From assembly GCF_024294785.1 (NCBI RefSeq), contig NZ_JANCLT010000005.1:286652-350651 (forward strand): a stretch of 64,000 bases of DNA, given 5' to 3'. The notes under the pieces were generated by a model, which ran no database searches, was not told where the DNA came from, and saw only the letters and a program-made list of their open reading frames with translations. The first letter of the stretch is position 1. Each line of letters begins with the position of its first letter. The DNA is from Ectobacillus ponti (GTDB lineage Bacteria; Bacillota; Bacilli; Bacillales; Bacillaceae_G). The translations under genes were made by a program, and so were the position numbers. Shown here piece by piece: positions 50,707-59,985 of this stretch.

Positions 50707-51678
50707 ATGAAGCGGCTTTGGAACAAATTCAACAGTGTTCGAAGCGAGGCCGGCAATGTGGCGGTGACTGTCGCTCTTTCAATGGTTGTTATGACTGGCA
50801 TGGCCGGTCTGGCCATTGACGGGGGAAGGATGTACATGGAAAAAAGCCGGCTGCAAAAGGCGCTGGATGCAGCTGTGCTGGCTGGGGCGCAAAAGGTTGC
50901 GGTCAGCCAGACGGAAGCAATTTCTGTGGCCAAGCAGATTTCCGGACAGAACGCTTACACACTGGCAGACAGCGAGATTACAGAAATTTCAAATCAATCA
51001 ATCAAGGCACAGAAAACTGTACATGTTCCGACAACCTTTGCCAATGTGCTGGGCATTGCTTCTGCTTCCGTCACCGCCAAAGCAAAGGCGGCCGTCAGCT
51101 ATGTGTCCAAGATTGGAAAAGGAAATGTCGCGCCGATCGGGGTGGAAAATGTAGCGTCATATTTTGACGGCGGAAGCCACATAGTTTCCTTCCCAAAAAG
51201 CGGAAATCATCCAACAGCAGGCATGGCGGGATATGTGGACTTCGACAATCAGGGCGGAGGAGGCGGGCAAAATTTATCCGACCAAATTTCAAACGGGTAC
51301 AATGGATACGTAGAAATCGGCCAAACAGTTCTTGCCCAATCAGGCAGTCCGACGCCGGCACTGACAGCATTAAAGGACCTCGTTGCTCTGGATGCCGGAA
51401 AAGCTTATTGCCAGCAGCCATCCACAGCCGACCACACATGTGCGCGCGTGATCTATGTTCCCATTCTGAATTCATGGTCAGGATTAAAAATTGTGGGCTT
51501 TGGCGCTTTCTGGATTGATACTGTTCAGAGTGGAGGAAATGGCAAGGGCGGTGGAACTGGCAATAACGCAGACAGGCTGACGGGGCAGTTTTTAAAGCTG
51601 GTGGCACCAGGGGACGTCGGAGTCGGGGCAGGCGGAGGCATAAATTCCGGCTTGAGCACAATTAAATTGGTGGAATAG
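50707..51678 (+). CDS. TadG-like protein with Tad N-terminal domain
   Basis: A 323-residue protein. The N-terminal part GNVAVTVALSMVVMTGMAGL and DGGRMYMEKSRLQKALDAAV is the putative Flp pilus-assembly TadG domain, with one membrane helix. The rest is extracytoplasmic and ends in a Gly-rich region (GVGAGGGINSGL). No von Willebrand domain is evident. The ATG directly follows the TadE stop. Confidence 0.8.
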   Translation: MKRLWNKFNSVRSEAGNVAVTVALSMVVMTGMAGLAIDGGRMYMEKSRLQKALDAAVLAGAQKVAVSQTEAISVAKQISGQNAYTLADSEITEISNQSIKAQKTVHVPTTFANVLGIASASVTAKAKAAVSYVSKIGKGNVAPIGVENVASYFDGGSHIVSFPKSGNHPTAGMAGYVDFDNQGGGGGQNLSDQISNGYNGYVEIGQTVLAQSGSPTPALTALKDLVALDAGKAYCQQPSTADHTCARVIYVPILNSWSGLKIVGFGAFWIDTVQSGGNGKGGGTGNNADRLTGQFLKLVAPGDVGVGAGGGINSGLSTIKLVE

Positions 51679-51708
51679 CAAGCTCTTTTGAAATGGTGGG
51701 AGGAACAC

Positions 51709-52317
51709 ATGAAAACAAGACAAATTTGGGTATGGTCTGCGCTATTCGGGGCAATTGTAGCGGTTCTCCTATATATATCTATATTTTCGAAGCAGTCTGA
51801 TTCTGCAGCCGCCAATCTCAATGGGGCAAAGACAAGCGAGAACGGCAGCGGAAGACAGGACGGGGAAGGCAATGCAGCAAAAGTGGATGAGGAACGGCAA
51901 ACCAAGCGCGAAATCAGCAACAAAATGCTGGAGGTGGCAGAGGGCAAACGCGCGATTTCCTTAAAGGCGGAACTGGCTCCGGGAGTATCCGGGTATGTGG
52001 AGCCGGGGGCCAAAGTGGATATCATTGCCTATGACATGACAAAGGATGAGAAAACAAATAAGCAATATATAGGGTCGGAGCTGGTGCTGCAAAACGTGAA
52101 GGTGTTGGCATCCGGAAAGTCCGTTGACAAGGGGGCGGAAGCACTTCGCTACGAAACGATTACAGTGGAGGTCACCCCGGAAGAGGGAGTACTGCTGAGT
52201 CTGGCTGCCAAAGAGAAAAACGGGTTCTATTTTATGCTGCGCAACGGGAAGGATGACGGTTTCAAGCAAAATACGCATATACAGCGCGAAATCGTGAAAG
52301 AGGGGGGCAGCTCATGA
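51709..52317 (+). CDS. CpaB/RcpC-like pilus assembly protein
   Basis: A 202-residue protein with one N-terminal membrane segment (IWVWSALFGAIVAVLLYISI), a Ser/Gly/Asp-rich linker and a SAF-like domain (GKRAISLKAELAPGVSGYVEPGAKVDII is its centre). In Gram-negatives the homolog works beside the outer-membrane secretin; here no secretin exists, so a role at the wall is likely. The ATG at 51709 follows GGGAGG. Its stop overlaps the next start. Confidence 0.82.
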   Translation: MKTRQIWVWSALFGAIVAVLLYISIFSKQSDSAAANLNGAKTSENGSGRQDGEGNAAKVDEERQTKREISNKMLEVAEGKRAISLKAELAPGVSGYVEPGAKVDIIAYDMTKDEKTNKQYIGSELVLQNVKVLASGKSVDKGAEALRYETITVEVTPEEGVLLSLAAKEKNGFYFMLRNGKDDGFKQNTHIQREIVKEGGSS

Positions 52318-53492
52318 AGGTGAAATGGTATTTATATGCAGACATTGATACCCAGGATCAGCGCATCCGTGAACTGTTTTCCTTCAGGCAGTACCCACTA
52401 CAGGAGGTGCCGCCGGAAGAGGACCTGCGTGAGCATCTGGCCCAAACAGCTTCTGGTGTGGTATTGATTCAAGGCAGTACAGACCGTGTGTACGAGGTCT
52501 GCCAGAATGTGTCTGTGCTGTATCCGCACATTTATATTATTTTGCTTGTTCCTGATTCTGTGAAAGGCATCCGTAAAGCGATGCGGGCCGGCGCCTCTGA
52601 TATTTTGTCAGAGGATTGCCGGATGCAGGATTTGGAGAATGCCATTGAGCAGGCTGAGCATTACGTGAAGCAGCGCAGCGAAAAGGGATTGATGCCGCCG
52701 GTCAGTATCCGCGAGAATAAGGAAATTGTCATGTCTGTCTGCAGCATGAAGGGAGGCACCGGCCGTACAGTGCTTGCGGTGAACCTGGCGGCGGGATTTG
52801 CCCAAAGGGGCTGGAGAGTAGCTGTTATCGATGCAAACTTTCAATTTGGTGACATAGCCGTACAATACAATCTGAGGCCGAAGCGGACCATTTATGAGTG
52901 GGTTAAGGAGGGGTATGAGAGTGGCGGGTCTGATATTGAAGAGTATATGACCAAGCATGCATCAGGCGTTTCCGTTCTGGCCGCCCCGCCCCGTCCGGAA
53001 TTTTTTGAAGTGATTGATGAAAAGCATGTGCAGGCGGCAATTGCTGCCTGCAAGGACATCTTTGACTTAACGATCATTGATACGCCCTCATACTTATCCG
53101 ACATTCATATCACTTGCCTGGAGCAGTCCGACCATCTGTTGCTTGTGACGACAGGCGACCTGCCGGCAGTCCGCAGCAGTGCCTTGTACGTGGACACCCT
53201 ATCATCCATGCAACTGAAGGAGAAGCTGAAGGTTATTTCAAACCGGGAGCTGAAAAAACAGCCCCTTAGCGCGAAGCGGGTGGAAGAACTGCTTGGTGTG
53301 CCGGTATACGCTGCTTTGCCGGAGCACCCGGCTGTCCCTGACTCCATTAATATGGGAATTCCATACATCGTTGCGAAGCCGAAAACACCCGTGGCAAAAG
53401 CGACTTTGGAGCTTGTGGAAAGGCTTGCCGTCAAAGATGCAGGACAGCCTGAACAGGTCAAGAAAAAAAGCTGGTCACTACTACGCAAATAA
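52314..53492 (+). CDS. CpaE/TadZ-like localisation ATPase with altered P-loop
   Basis: A 392-residue protein. The first 125 residues are an atypical receiver-like domain, and the rest a MinD/ParA-type ATPase with VAVIDANFQFGD and DLTIIDTPSY. The deviant Walker A reads KGGTGRT (146-152), so the usual P-loop Lys is Arg151, while the signature Lys146 is kept. TadZ/CpaE proteins place the pilus machine at the pole. The ATG overlaps the CpaB stop. Confidence 0.85.
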   Translation: MKVKWYLYADIDTQDQRIRELFSFRQYPLQEVPPEEDLREHLAQTASGVVLIQGSTDRVYEVCQNVSVLYPHIYIILLVPDSVKGIRKAMRAGASDILSEDCRMQDLENAIEQAEHYVKQRSEKGLMPPVSIRENKEIVMSVCSMKGGTGRTVLAVNLAAGFAQRGWRVAVIDANFQFGDIAVQYNLRPKRTIYEWVKEGYESGGSDIEEYMTKHASGVSVLAAPPRPEFFEVIDEKHVQAAIAACKDIFDLTIIDTPSYLSDIHITCLEQSDHLLLVTTGDLPAVRSSALYVDTLSSMQLKEKLKVISNRELKKQPLSAKRVEELLGVPVYAALPEHPAVPDSINMGIPYIVAKPKTPVAKATLELVERLAVKDAGQPEQVKKKSWSLLRK

Positions 53493-53509
53493 AGGGGGCC
53501 GAGTGAGCC

Positions 53510-54892
53510 ATGTCAATTTTCAGACGCGCAGCTGCTGATAAGAAGGAGAAAACCGGGGAGTCTCAAAGCATCCCAAAAGAAATTTCCGCAGCTGTTCAGA
53601 CGGAGGCAACGCCTGTGGTGAAACCCTCTGCGAGAAAGAAAGAGTTTCTGGATATACAAGCACAGATGCATGCATACTTGATGGATGAAATTAAAAAATA
53701 TGCCGCCAGCGGAGAGCAGGAGCGGACAAAGGTCAGGGAGCTCGGCCAGGCATACCTGGACGAGGAAGGAAGCCGGCTGACCTTTGAAGAGAAGCAGGAG
53801 GTACTCCAGCTGGTGGAGCACGAGCTGCTTGCTTACGGGCCCATTACGCCTCTTCTTGAGGATCCGCAGGTGACAGAGATTATGGTGAATGGCCCATCTC
53901 AAATTTATTATGAGAAGCGGGGAAAGCTGTATGGGAGCGAGGCATCATTTCAAGATCATGCCCACGTCCTGCGAGTCATTGAACGGATTGTGGCGCCGAT
54001 TGGCCGCCGCGTGGATGAAAGTTCTCCAATGGTGGATGCGCGTTTGCCGGATGGCTCACGTGTCAACGTCATTATCCCGCCGCTTTCGTTAAAGGGCCCG
54101 TCCATCACAATCCGTAAATTTTCGGCACGGGCACTGGAAGTCGAGGATTTAATCCGGTATGGAACCTTAAGTGAGGAAATGTCCCAGTTTCTGAACGCAT
54201 GCGTAAAATCCCGTCTGAATATTTTTATCAGCGGAGGGACGGGCGCTGGCAAAACAACCCTGCTGAATGTCATGTCCTCTTTTATACCCCATGATGAACG
54301 GATTATTACAATTGAGGATGCGGCAGAGTTGCGCCTGTCGCAAGAGCATGTGCTCCCTCTGGAGGCAAGGCCTGCCAATATTGAAGGGCGCGGACAAGTC
54401 ACAATCCGCGAACTGGTGCGAAATGCCCTGCGGATGCGCCCGGACCGCATTGTTGTCGGTGAGGTTCGCGGCGCAGAGACATTGGATATGCTGCAAGCCA
54501 TGAATACGGGACATGACGGCAGCTTGAGCACAGGCCACGCCAATTCGCCGCGCGACATGCTGTCGCGCTTGGAAACAATGGTGCTGATGGCCGGCATTGA
54601 ACTGCCGGTGCGGGCAATCCGTGAACAAATTGCCAGTGCGATCGATATCATTGTACATCAATCACGGATGAAGGATGGGGCGCGCCGTGTCACCCATATC
54701 ACGGAAGTGCTGGGTATGGAGGGTGACACAATTGTTCTGCAGGATTTGTTCCTGTTTGAGGAAACAGGCCGCACAGCGGACGGCGCGGTGACAGGCGCAT
54801 TCGTGTCTGCGGGCATCCGGCCGAAAATTGCCGACCAGCTTGAACTGAACGGCTTTAAGCTTCCGGCATCCTGGTTTATGAGGCAGTGGTAG
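53510..54892 (+). CDS. tadA: Tad secretion ATPase TadA/CpaF
   Basis: A 460-residue hexameric ATPase of the VirB11/PulE superfamily that powers pilus assembly. The Walker A is SGGTGAGKTT (241-250), the Asp box is IITIEDAAEL, the Walker B RIVVGEVRG, and the His box has GSLSTGHANSP. A variable N-terminus of about 80 residues links to the assembly platform. GGGGGCCGAG precedes the ATG. Confidence 0.93.
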   Translation: MSIFRRAAADKKEKTGESQSIPKEISAAVQTEATPVVKPSARKKEFLDIQAQMHAYLMDEIKKYAASGEQERTKVRELGQAYLDEEGSRLTFEEKQEVLQLVEHELLAYGPITPLLEDPQVTEIMVNGPSQIYYEKRGKLYGSEASFQDHAHVLRVIERIVAPIGRRVDESSPMVDARLPDGSRVNVIIPPLSLKGPSITIRKFSARALEVEDLIRYGTLSEEMSQFLNACVKSRLNIFISGGTGAGKTTLLNVMSSFIPHDERIITIEDAAELRLSQEHVLPLEARPANIEGRGQVTIRELVRNALRMRPDRIVVGEVRGAETLDMLQAMNTGHDGSLSTGHANSPRDMLSRLETMVLMAGIELPVRAIREQIASAIDIIVHQSRMKDGARRVTHITEVLGMEGDTIVLQDLFLFEETGRTADGAVTGAFVSAGIRPKIADQLELNGFKLPASWFMRQW

Positions 54893-54893
54893 C

Positions 54894-55850
54894 ATGGATA
54901 TGACAATGAAGTTAGTGATCATTTGGGCTGTCACCACAGCACTCTTTTATACAGCTGCGGCCTCTATGCGGAGAAAGGCGTATATGAAGCAGCGGGTTGA
55001 ATTGCTTTTGGCTGCTTCTGCCACACCGGAGGAGATACAGAAGGAGCAGCAGATTCAAAAACGCAAAAGTGTGATGGCCGGGCTGTCAAAGGTATTTTAC
55101 GGCATGTCGTTCCGAAGGACAGAAGTGCTTTTGGAGCAGGCGGGGAGCACGCTGCTCCCGGAAGAGTTTTTCGCTTGGCGGATTGTCGTTGCGGGAAGCG
55201 CGTTGCTCTGTTTCCTGTTGGCGGGCTTTTCCTGGTATCTCAACGCGGCAGCTGCGGCTGCAGCCTTTTTTGTACCTGTTTTGTATATGAAGCGCAGGCG
55301 GCATAAACGGCTGCAGGCGCTGTCGGGCCAGCTGATTGAAGCACTGGGCACCATGGCCAACTCCATGCGGGCGGGCTTCAGCTTTATGCAGGCCATGCAG
55401 CTCTCCGGCAAGGAAATGCCAAAGCCGATCGGGCCTGAGTTTGCAAGGGCCGTACAGGAAATCGGGCTGGGCATTCCGGTGGAGGAAGCACTGCAAAGCT
55501 TGGTGTCCCGCTTGCCAAACCGGGATTTGGACGTGGTTGTGCAAGCTATTCTGGCGCAGCGGTCCAGTGGCGGCAATCTGGCGGAGCTGCTGGAAACAAT
55601 CGAAGAAACTATTCGCGGCCGTGTCCGTGTGGCAGAGGAAATGCGGACCTTAACGGCACAGGGGCGCATGTCGGCTTTAGTTGTAACACTGCTTCCGGTT
55701 GGCTTGGCATTATATTTGGCCACAGCCAGTCCGGAGTATTTTGGACCCATGCTCCACCATCCGATTGGCCGAATCATGCTTGGCGCCGCGGGTGTTTCCA
55801 TTGCAATCGGCTGGTTTGTCATTCGAAAAATGATCCGAATTGAGGTGTAG
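54894..55850 (+). CDS. tadB: Tad platform protein TadB
   Basis: A 318-residue membrane protein of the GspF/TadB family, with membrane segments at the N-terminus, near 90-125 and at the C-terminus. The T2SF core GTMANSMRAGFSFMQAMQLS and AILAQRSSGGNLAELLETI is clear. It starts one base after the TadA stop. Confidence 0.9.
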   Translation: MDMTMKLVIIWAVTTALFYTAAASMRRKAYMKQRVELLLAASATPEEIQKEQQIQKRKSVMAGLSKVFYGMSFRRTEVLLEQAGSTLLPEEFFAWRIVVAGSALLCFLLAGFSWYLNAAAAAAAFFVPVLYMKRRRHKRLQALSGQLIEALGTMANSMRAGFSFMQAMQLSGKEMPKPIGPEFARAVQEIGLGIPVEEALQSLVSRLPNRDLDVVVQAILAQRSSGGNLAELLETIEETIRGRVRVAEEMRTLTAQGRMSALVVTLLPVGLALYLATASPEYFGPMLHHPIGRIMLGAAGVSIAIGWFVIRKMIRIEV

Positions 55851-55853
55851 AGC

Positions 55854-56774
55854 TTGCTTTCTTTTACCTTGCTTATCACGGCAGCCATCTTCTTCACCCT
55901 CGTCATGGCAGGTCTCTTATTTACTATTTATGCCAAGAATCTTTCCTTCACTGAACGGGTGCGTGTGTACTTCAGTGATGCTGCGTTTGCCAAGCCGGAA
56001 GTAGGGGGAGTGAAAGAGAAGCGCGCCCGATTGGCGTTTCTGCGCCCTTATTGGGAGATGGGCCTTAAGCAAACCAGCCAGTACTTGTCTCCTGCAAAGC
56101 GAAAAGAGCTGGATTCAATGCTTCGTGATGCTGGCTATTGGCGCATGTCAGCTATGGAGTTTCGCTTGCTGCAGCTTGTTCTCAGCATCGGTGCCATAAT
56201 TCTCGCGCTGGTGTTGTTCACTCCTTCCAGGGAGTTGTCCAATGTATGGATTATAGCCATCGCCATGGGAGTGCTGGCTTATCGTTATCCCTTCTTTCAT
56301 TTGGGGCGCAGAAAAGCAATGCGAATGAAGGCGATTCAGCGAAGCTTGCCGGACTTTTTCGATACGGTAAATTTGCTTCTTGAGGCCGGGCTGGGACTTG
56401 ATGCAGCTATTGCAACTGTGTGCAGAAGGAGTGAAGGGCCGCTCTCCGAAGAGTTCTTGCTTGTACTGGAGGATATGAAGCTTGGAAAATCCAGGAGAGA
56501 AGCCTTCTATGACTTGCGAAAGCGCGTGCCGTCTTCAGGCTTCCAGGGGGTGATTACCTCCCTCATTCAAGCGGACCAGCTGGGGATCGGAATGGCGAAG
56601 GTACTGAAGACGCTGACGGTGCGCATCCGGGAGCAGCAGCGGGAAGCTGCCCGTGAGCAGGCGATGAAGGCGCCGGTGAAGATGCTGCTCCCCATGGTGT
56701 TTTTGATTTTTCCATCTCTGTTTATTGTTATATTGGGTCCTTTTGTCATTAAGCTTATTACGCAGGGGCTGTAA
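55854..56774 (+). CDS. tadC: Tad platform protein TadC
   Basis: A 306-residue paralog of TadB with core LPDFFDTVNLLLEAGLGLDA and VITSLIQADQLGIGMAKVL. The TTG start follows GAGGTGTAG at the TadB end. TadB and TadC together form the inner-membrane base of the pilus. It is the last gene of the operon, before a terminator. Confidence 0.9.
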   Translation: MLSFTLLITAAIFFTLVMAGLLFTIYAKNLSFTERVRVYFSDAAFAKPEVGGVKEKRARLAFLRPYWEMGLKQTSQYLSPAKRKELDSMLRDAGYWRMSAMEFRLLQLVLSIGAIILALVLFTPSRELSNVWIIAIAMGVLAYRYPFFHLGRRKAMRMKAIQRSLPDFFDTVNLLLEAGLGLDAAIATVCRRSEGPLSEEFLLVLEDMKLGKSRREAFYDLRKRVPSSGFQGVITSLIQADQLGIGMAKVLKTLTVRIREQQREAAREQAMKAPVKMLLPMVFLIFPSLFIVILGPFVIKLITQGL

Positions 56775-56778
56775 AATG

Positions 56779-56811
56779 GCCGGCCGCAGGCAGCGGCCGG
56801 TTTCTTTTTGT
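56779..56811 (+). terminator. Terminator of the Tad operon
   Basis: CCGGCCGC and GCGGCCGG are followed by TTTCTTTTT. Confidence 0.9.
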
Positions 56812-56978
56812 TCAGGTCTTTTGGATGGGGGCAGGGTTTTATATAATAATGAATATATATGTTGCCGGCACAATAAAGGACAGCCTTCCGCATATTCTTT
56901 GGGTGCCTTTTTTGTTAGATGGTGAATTTGATAAACTACATATCCTGCTGCAGCAGGAGCAGAGAGAGGGGAATCAGC

Positions 56979-58037
56979 ATGGGGAAAAGGATTCGGGAGT
57001 ACGGGGCGGAAATTGGGAGGCTGGAGCCCGGGAGCGGCAACTCCATTACGGATGTGGCAGGAGTCACTGTGGGGCATGTAACACTGAGCGAGGGTCGCAT
57101 GCAAACGGGTGTGACGGCCATATTGCCGCATCAGGGCGATATGTTTCAGGAAAAGCTTCTCGCGGCTGCCCATGTGATAAATGGGTTTGGGAAAACCATG
57201 GGGCTGATGCAAATCAATGAACTGGGGACACTGGAAACGCCCATCATTTTGACAAATACCTTAAGCATCGGAACAGCGGCAGATGCTTTAATCGAATATA
57301 TGCTGGAGCGGAATCCGGAAATTGGGCGCACCACCGGCACGGTGAATCCGGTGGTGTGTGAATGCAACGATATGTTTTTGAATGATGTGCGGGCAAGGTA
57401 TGTGACGAAAGACCATGTCCTGCAAGCCCTGCGCCAAGCTTCGGATACATGTGCAGAGGGGGCGGTGGGAGCCGGAACAGGCATGCTTTGTTATTCCTTG
57501 AAGGGCGGCATCGGCACGTCCTCCCGGCTGATGGTGATGGAGCACGGAACGTACATGATGGGCGCGCTTGTGCTTACCAACTTTGGCTCGCTGGGTGATC
57601 TGCGGATCAATGGGAAGGCTGTCGGGCAGGAGCTTTGCGAAGCCATGGAGCAGACGCGGCAGGAGAGAGACCAGGGCTCTGTTATTATCATCCTTGCAAC
57701 AGACCTGCCGGTATCCGAGCGGCAGCTGAACCGGATCGTCAAACGGTCTGTTACAGGTTTGGCCCGCACCGGCTCCATAGTTGCGACGGGGAGCGGCGAG
57801 GTTGTGATTGGCTTTTCAACTGCAACCCGGATTCCACACAGGAAAACGTCAGCCTGTCTCTCTCTTTCCGTCATCCATGAGGAGGACATCGACATAGCAT
57901 TCCGGGCCGCCGGCGAAGTGGTGGAGGAAGCTGTTCTGAACGCAATGGCAGCGGCTGAGCCGGTCACCGGGCGGGACGGAGAACGGCGCCCGGCTTTGGG
58001 GGAACTGCTGGAGCGCTTTCGGGTTCAGCTTGTGTAG
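56979..58037 (+). CDS. P1 family (DmpA-type) aminopeptidase
   Basis: A 352-residue member of the S58 N-terminal-nucleophile family (L-aminopeptidase/D-esterase). Landmarks are SITDVAGVTVGHVTLSEG at the start, VGAGTGMLCYSLKGGIGTSSR with the self-cleavage Gly-Thr-Ser region, and VIIILATDLPVSERQLNRI. The ATG at 56979 follows GAGAGAGGGG. Family members act on peptide amides or D-amino acid esters; the physiological role is unknown. Confidence 0.88.
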   Translation: MGKRIREYGAEIGRLEPGSGNSITDVAGVTVGHVTLSEGRMQTGVTAILPHQGDMFQEKLLAAAHVINGFGKTMGLMQINELGTLETPIILTNTLSIGTAADALIEYMLERNPEIGRTTGTVNPVVCECNDMFLNDVRARYVTKDHVLQALRQASDTCAEGAVGAGTGMLCYSLKGGIGTSSRLMVMEHGTYMMGALVLTNFGSLGDLRINGKAVGQELCEAMEQTRQERDQGSVIIILATDLPVSERQLNRIVKRSVTGLARTGSIVATGSGEVVIGFSTATRIPHRKTSACLSLSVIHEEDIDIAFRAAGEVVEEAVLNAMAAAEPVTGRDGERRPALGELLERFRVQLV

Positions 58038-58040
58038 GAA

Positions 58041-58075
58041 AGAGGGGCGGTCCTTGGCTGCTCCGCCCTCTCCTA
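58041..58075 (+). terminator. Terminator of the P1 peptidase gene
   Basis: AGAGGGGCGG and CCGCCCTCT enclose a 12-base loop and are followed by CCTATTTACT. Confidence 0.75.
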
Positions 58076-58220
58076 TTTACTAGGATGTATAAAAGATAAA
58101 TGTGCTGAATTTTCGTTTTATTGGCAGGGGGATTCTGATATGATTATACGAGTAAATACAATCTGGCTATTCAACGAATTCAGTAATTGTAAATGACATA
58201 TATAGAGGTGGGGGAGCGAA

Positions 58221-59132
58221 ATGAATTCAGAAGGTGTTGTCGCGTCATATACCAAATCAAAAGGAGTGGCGCTCGTATTGACATCAGCCTCTTTATGGGG
58301 GATTTCCGGCACGGTTGCCCAGTATTTGTTTCAGCAGCAGGGCTTTACGCCCGAGTGGCTCGTTGTCATCAGGCTGCTGTTATCTGGAGTGCTCCTCTTG
58401 GGGTTTGCCCGTGTCAAAGGAAAGCAAAGCATTTGGGGTGTCTGGCGGCATAAGAAGGATTGGCCCCAGCTCGTTCTGTTCGGCTTAGCCGGCATGCTGA
58501 CCGTACAATACACGTATTTTGCCGCCATTAAGCACGGCAATGCGGCAACAGCCACGCTGCTGCAATATACAGCACCCGTATTTATCGTTTGCTACTTGGC
58601 AGCCCGGATGCGCCGCCTGCCGGTAAGGCTGGAGGTTCTGGCTGTTTTGCTTTCCTTAATCGGTACATTCCTGCTGGTGACAAACGGCAGCTTCCGGGAG
58701 CTCTCCATTTCAGCGGCCGCAGCTGCGTGGGGAATTACCTCAGCAGTGGCATTGGCGTTCTACACACTGCAGCCGATTCAGCTGCTGAACCGATGGGAAT
58801 CTGCCGTTATAGTCGGTTGGGGCATGCTGATTGGCGGTATTGCCTTCAGCTTCATTCAGCCTCCTTGGGAAATGCAGGGGGAATGGTCTCCAAGTGCTGT
58901 CCTGGCCGTCATTTTCGTGATTCTGTTTGGTACACTGACGGCTTTTTACTGTTATATGGAGAGCTTGAAGTATTTGTCGGCGGCGGAAACAAGCCTGCTG
59001 GCATGCGCAGAGCCGTTGACCTCCGCGCTTCTGGCAGTTGTTTGGCTGCATGTGCCTTTTACAATCGCCAACGTGTTTGGCGCATTGTGCATCATTTTAA
59101 CAATTATTCTTTTGTCATACGTAAAGAAATAG
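58221..59132 (+). CDS. EamA/DMT family transporter
   Basis: A 303-residue protein with 10 membrane segments and two EamA repeats (ASLWGISGTVAQYLFQQQGF, GNAATATLLQYTAPVFIVCY, and AAETSLLACAEPLTSALLAV in the second half). It resembles RhaT/YicL-type carboxylate or amino acid exporters. GGAGGTGGGGGAG lies upstream. No terminator separates it from the LysE-type gene 40 bases downstream, so the two may be cotranscribed. Confidence 0.88.
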   Translation: MNSEGVVASYTKSKGVALVLTSASLWGISGTVAQYLFQQQGFTPEWLVVIRLLLSGVLLLGFARVKGKQSIWGVWRHKKDWPQLVLFGLAGMLTVQYTYFAAIKHGNAATATLLQYTAPVFIVCYLAARMRRLPVRLEVLAVLLSLIGTFLLVTNGSFRELSISAAAAAWGITSAVALAFYTLQPIQLLNRWESAVIVGWGMLIGGIAFSFIQPPWEMQGEWSPSAVLAVIFVILFGTLTAFYCYMESLKYLSAAETSLLACAEPLTSALLAVVWLHVPFTIANVFGALCIILTIILLSYVKK

Positions 59133-59171
59133 CGTATGCCTTCTCGTGAAATACAAGAAAGGAAAGAATGT

Positions 59172-59780
59172 ATGATAACCTTCATCTTTGTCGTGCTTAT
59201 GCTGTTCCTCATTCCGGGTCCGGCTGTACTGATTACGATTTCGCAAACAATGCGGGGCGGACAGAAAAGCGGGATTTTAACAGGTGTCGGCATTGCCGTT
59301 GGAGACTTGCTGCATACCACAGCGGCGGTGCTGGGCCTTTCCGCTATTCTAATGACATCAGCCTTGGCCTTCGAGGCGGTCAAATATGCCGGGGCCGCTT
59401 ATCTCATTTATCTTGGCGTCCGCGCATTGGTTCAAAAAAAGGCGAAGCAGACTCCTGCGGTACCGCAGCTGTCCACCGGCTCCTCGTTCCGGCAGGGGCT
59501 GCTGATTGAACTGTTGAACCCGAAAACATCGCTCTTCTTCCTGGCCTTCTTGCCGCAGTTTGTGCAGCGCGACGGCGGCTCTGTCACTATGCAGCTGCTG
59601 GTATTGGGGCTGACATTTGTGCTGATGAGCATTTTGTATACAACGGCGCTGGTGCTGCTTTCAGGAGCAATTGGCAAAAGGCTGATGCAGCAAACCAGGC
59701 AGACATCCGGCTGGCTCGGGAAGGCAGTCGGACTGGTGTACATCAGCCTGGGAATCAAGCTTGCTTTGCAAACACGATAG
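59172..59780 (+). CDS. LysE/RhtB family amino acid exporter
   Basis: A 202-residue protein with six membrane segments. The start PGPAVLITISQTMRGGQKSGILTG-like region (GP, then GxxxG) and LLIELLNPKTSLFFLAFLPQFV are the LysE/RhtB signatures. The ATG at 59172 follows AAAGGAAAG. It probably exports homoserine, threonine or a similar amino acid; specificity is unknown. Confidence 0.9.
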   Translation: MITFIFVVLMLFLIPGPAVLITISQTMRGGQKSGILTGVGIAVGDLLHTTAAVLGLSAILMTSALAFEAVKYAGAAYLIYLGVRALVQKKAKQTPAVPQLSTGSSFRQGLLIELLNPKTSLFFLAFLPQFVQRDGGSVTMQLLVLGLTFVLMSILYTTALVLLSGAIGKRLMQQTRQTSGWLGKAVGLVYISLGIKLALQTR

Positions 59781-59786
59781 AACGCG

Positions 59787-59816
59787 AAAGCCTGCCGAAC
59801 CGGCAGGCTTTTGTTT
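59787..59816 (+). terminator. Terminator of the exporter pair
   Basis: AAAGCCTGCCG and CGGCAGGCTTT around AAC are followed by TGTTTG. Confidence 0.9.
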
Positions 59817-59985
59817 GCCTCCGAAAAGGGACGGCGGCGGTCAAATCATGCGGCTAATGACAGAGCGGACTCAGACATACAATATACTGTTGCGGCGAGA
59901 CAAAATATGTGAAGTTTCATGAAGTGAAGCGTATGATAAGGAGAGACAAACTATGAGAACAACTTGATAAGGATGGAGGGTACGT

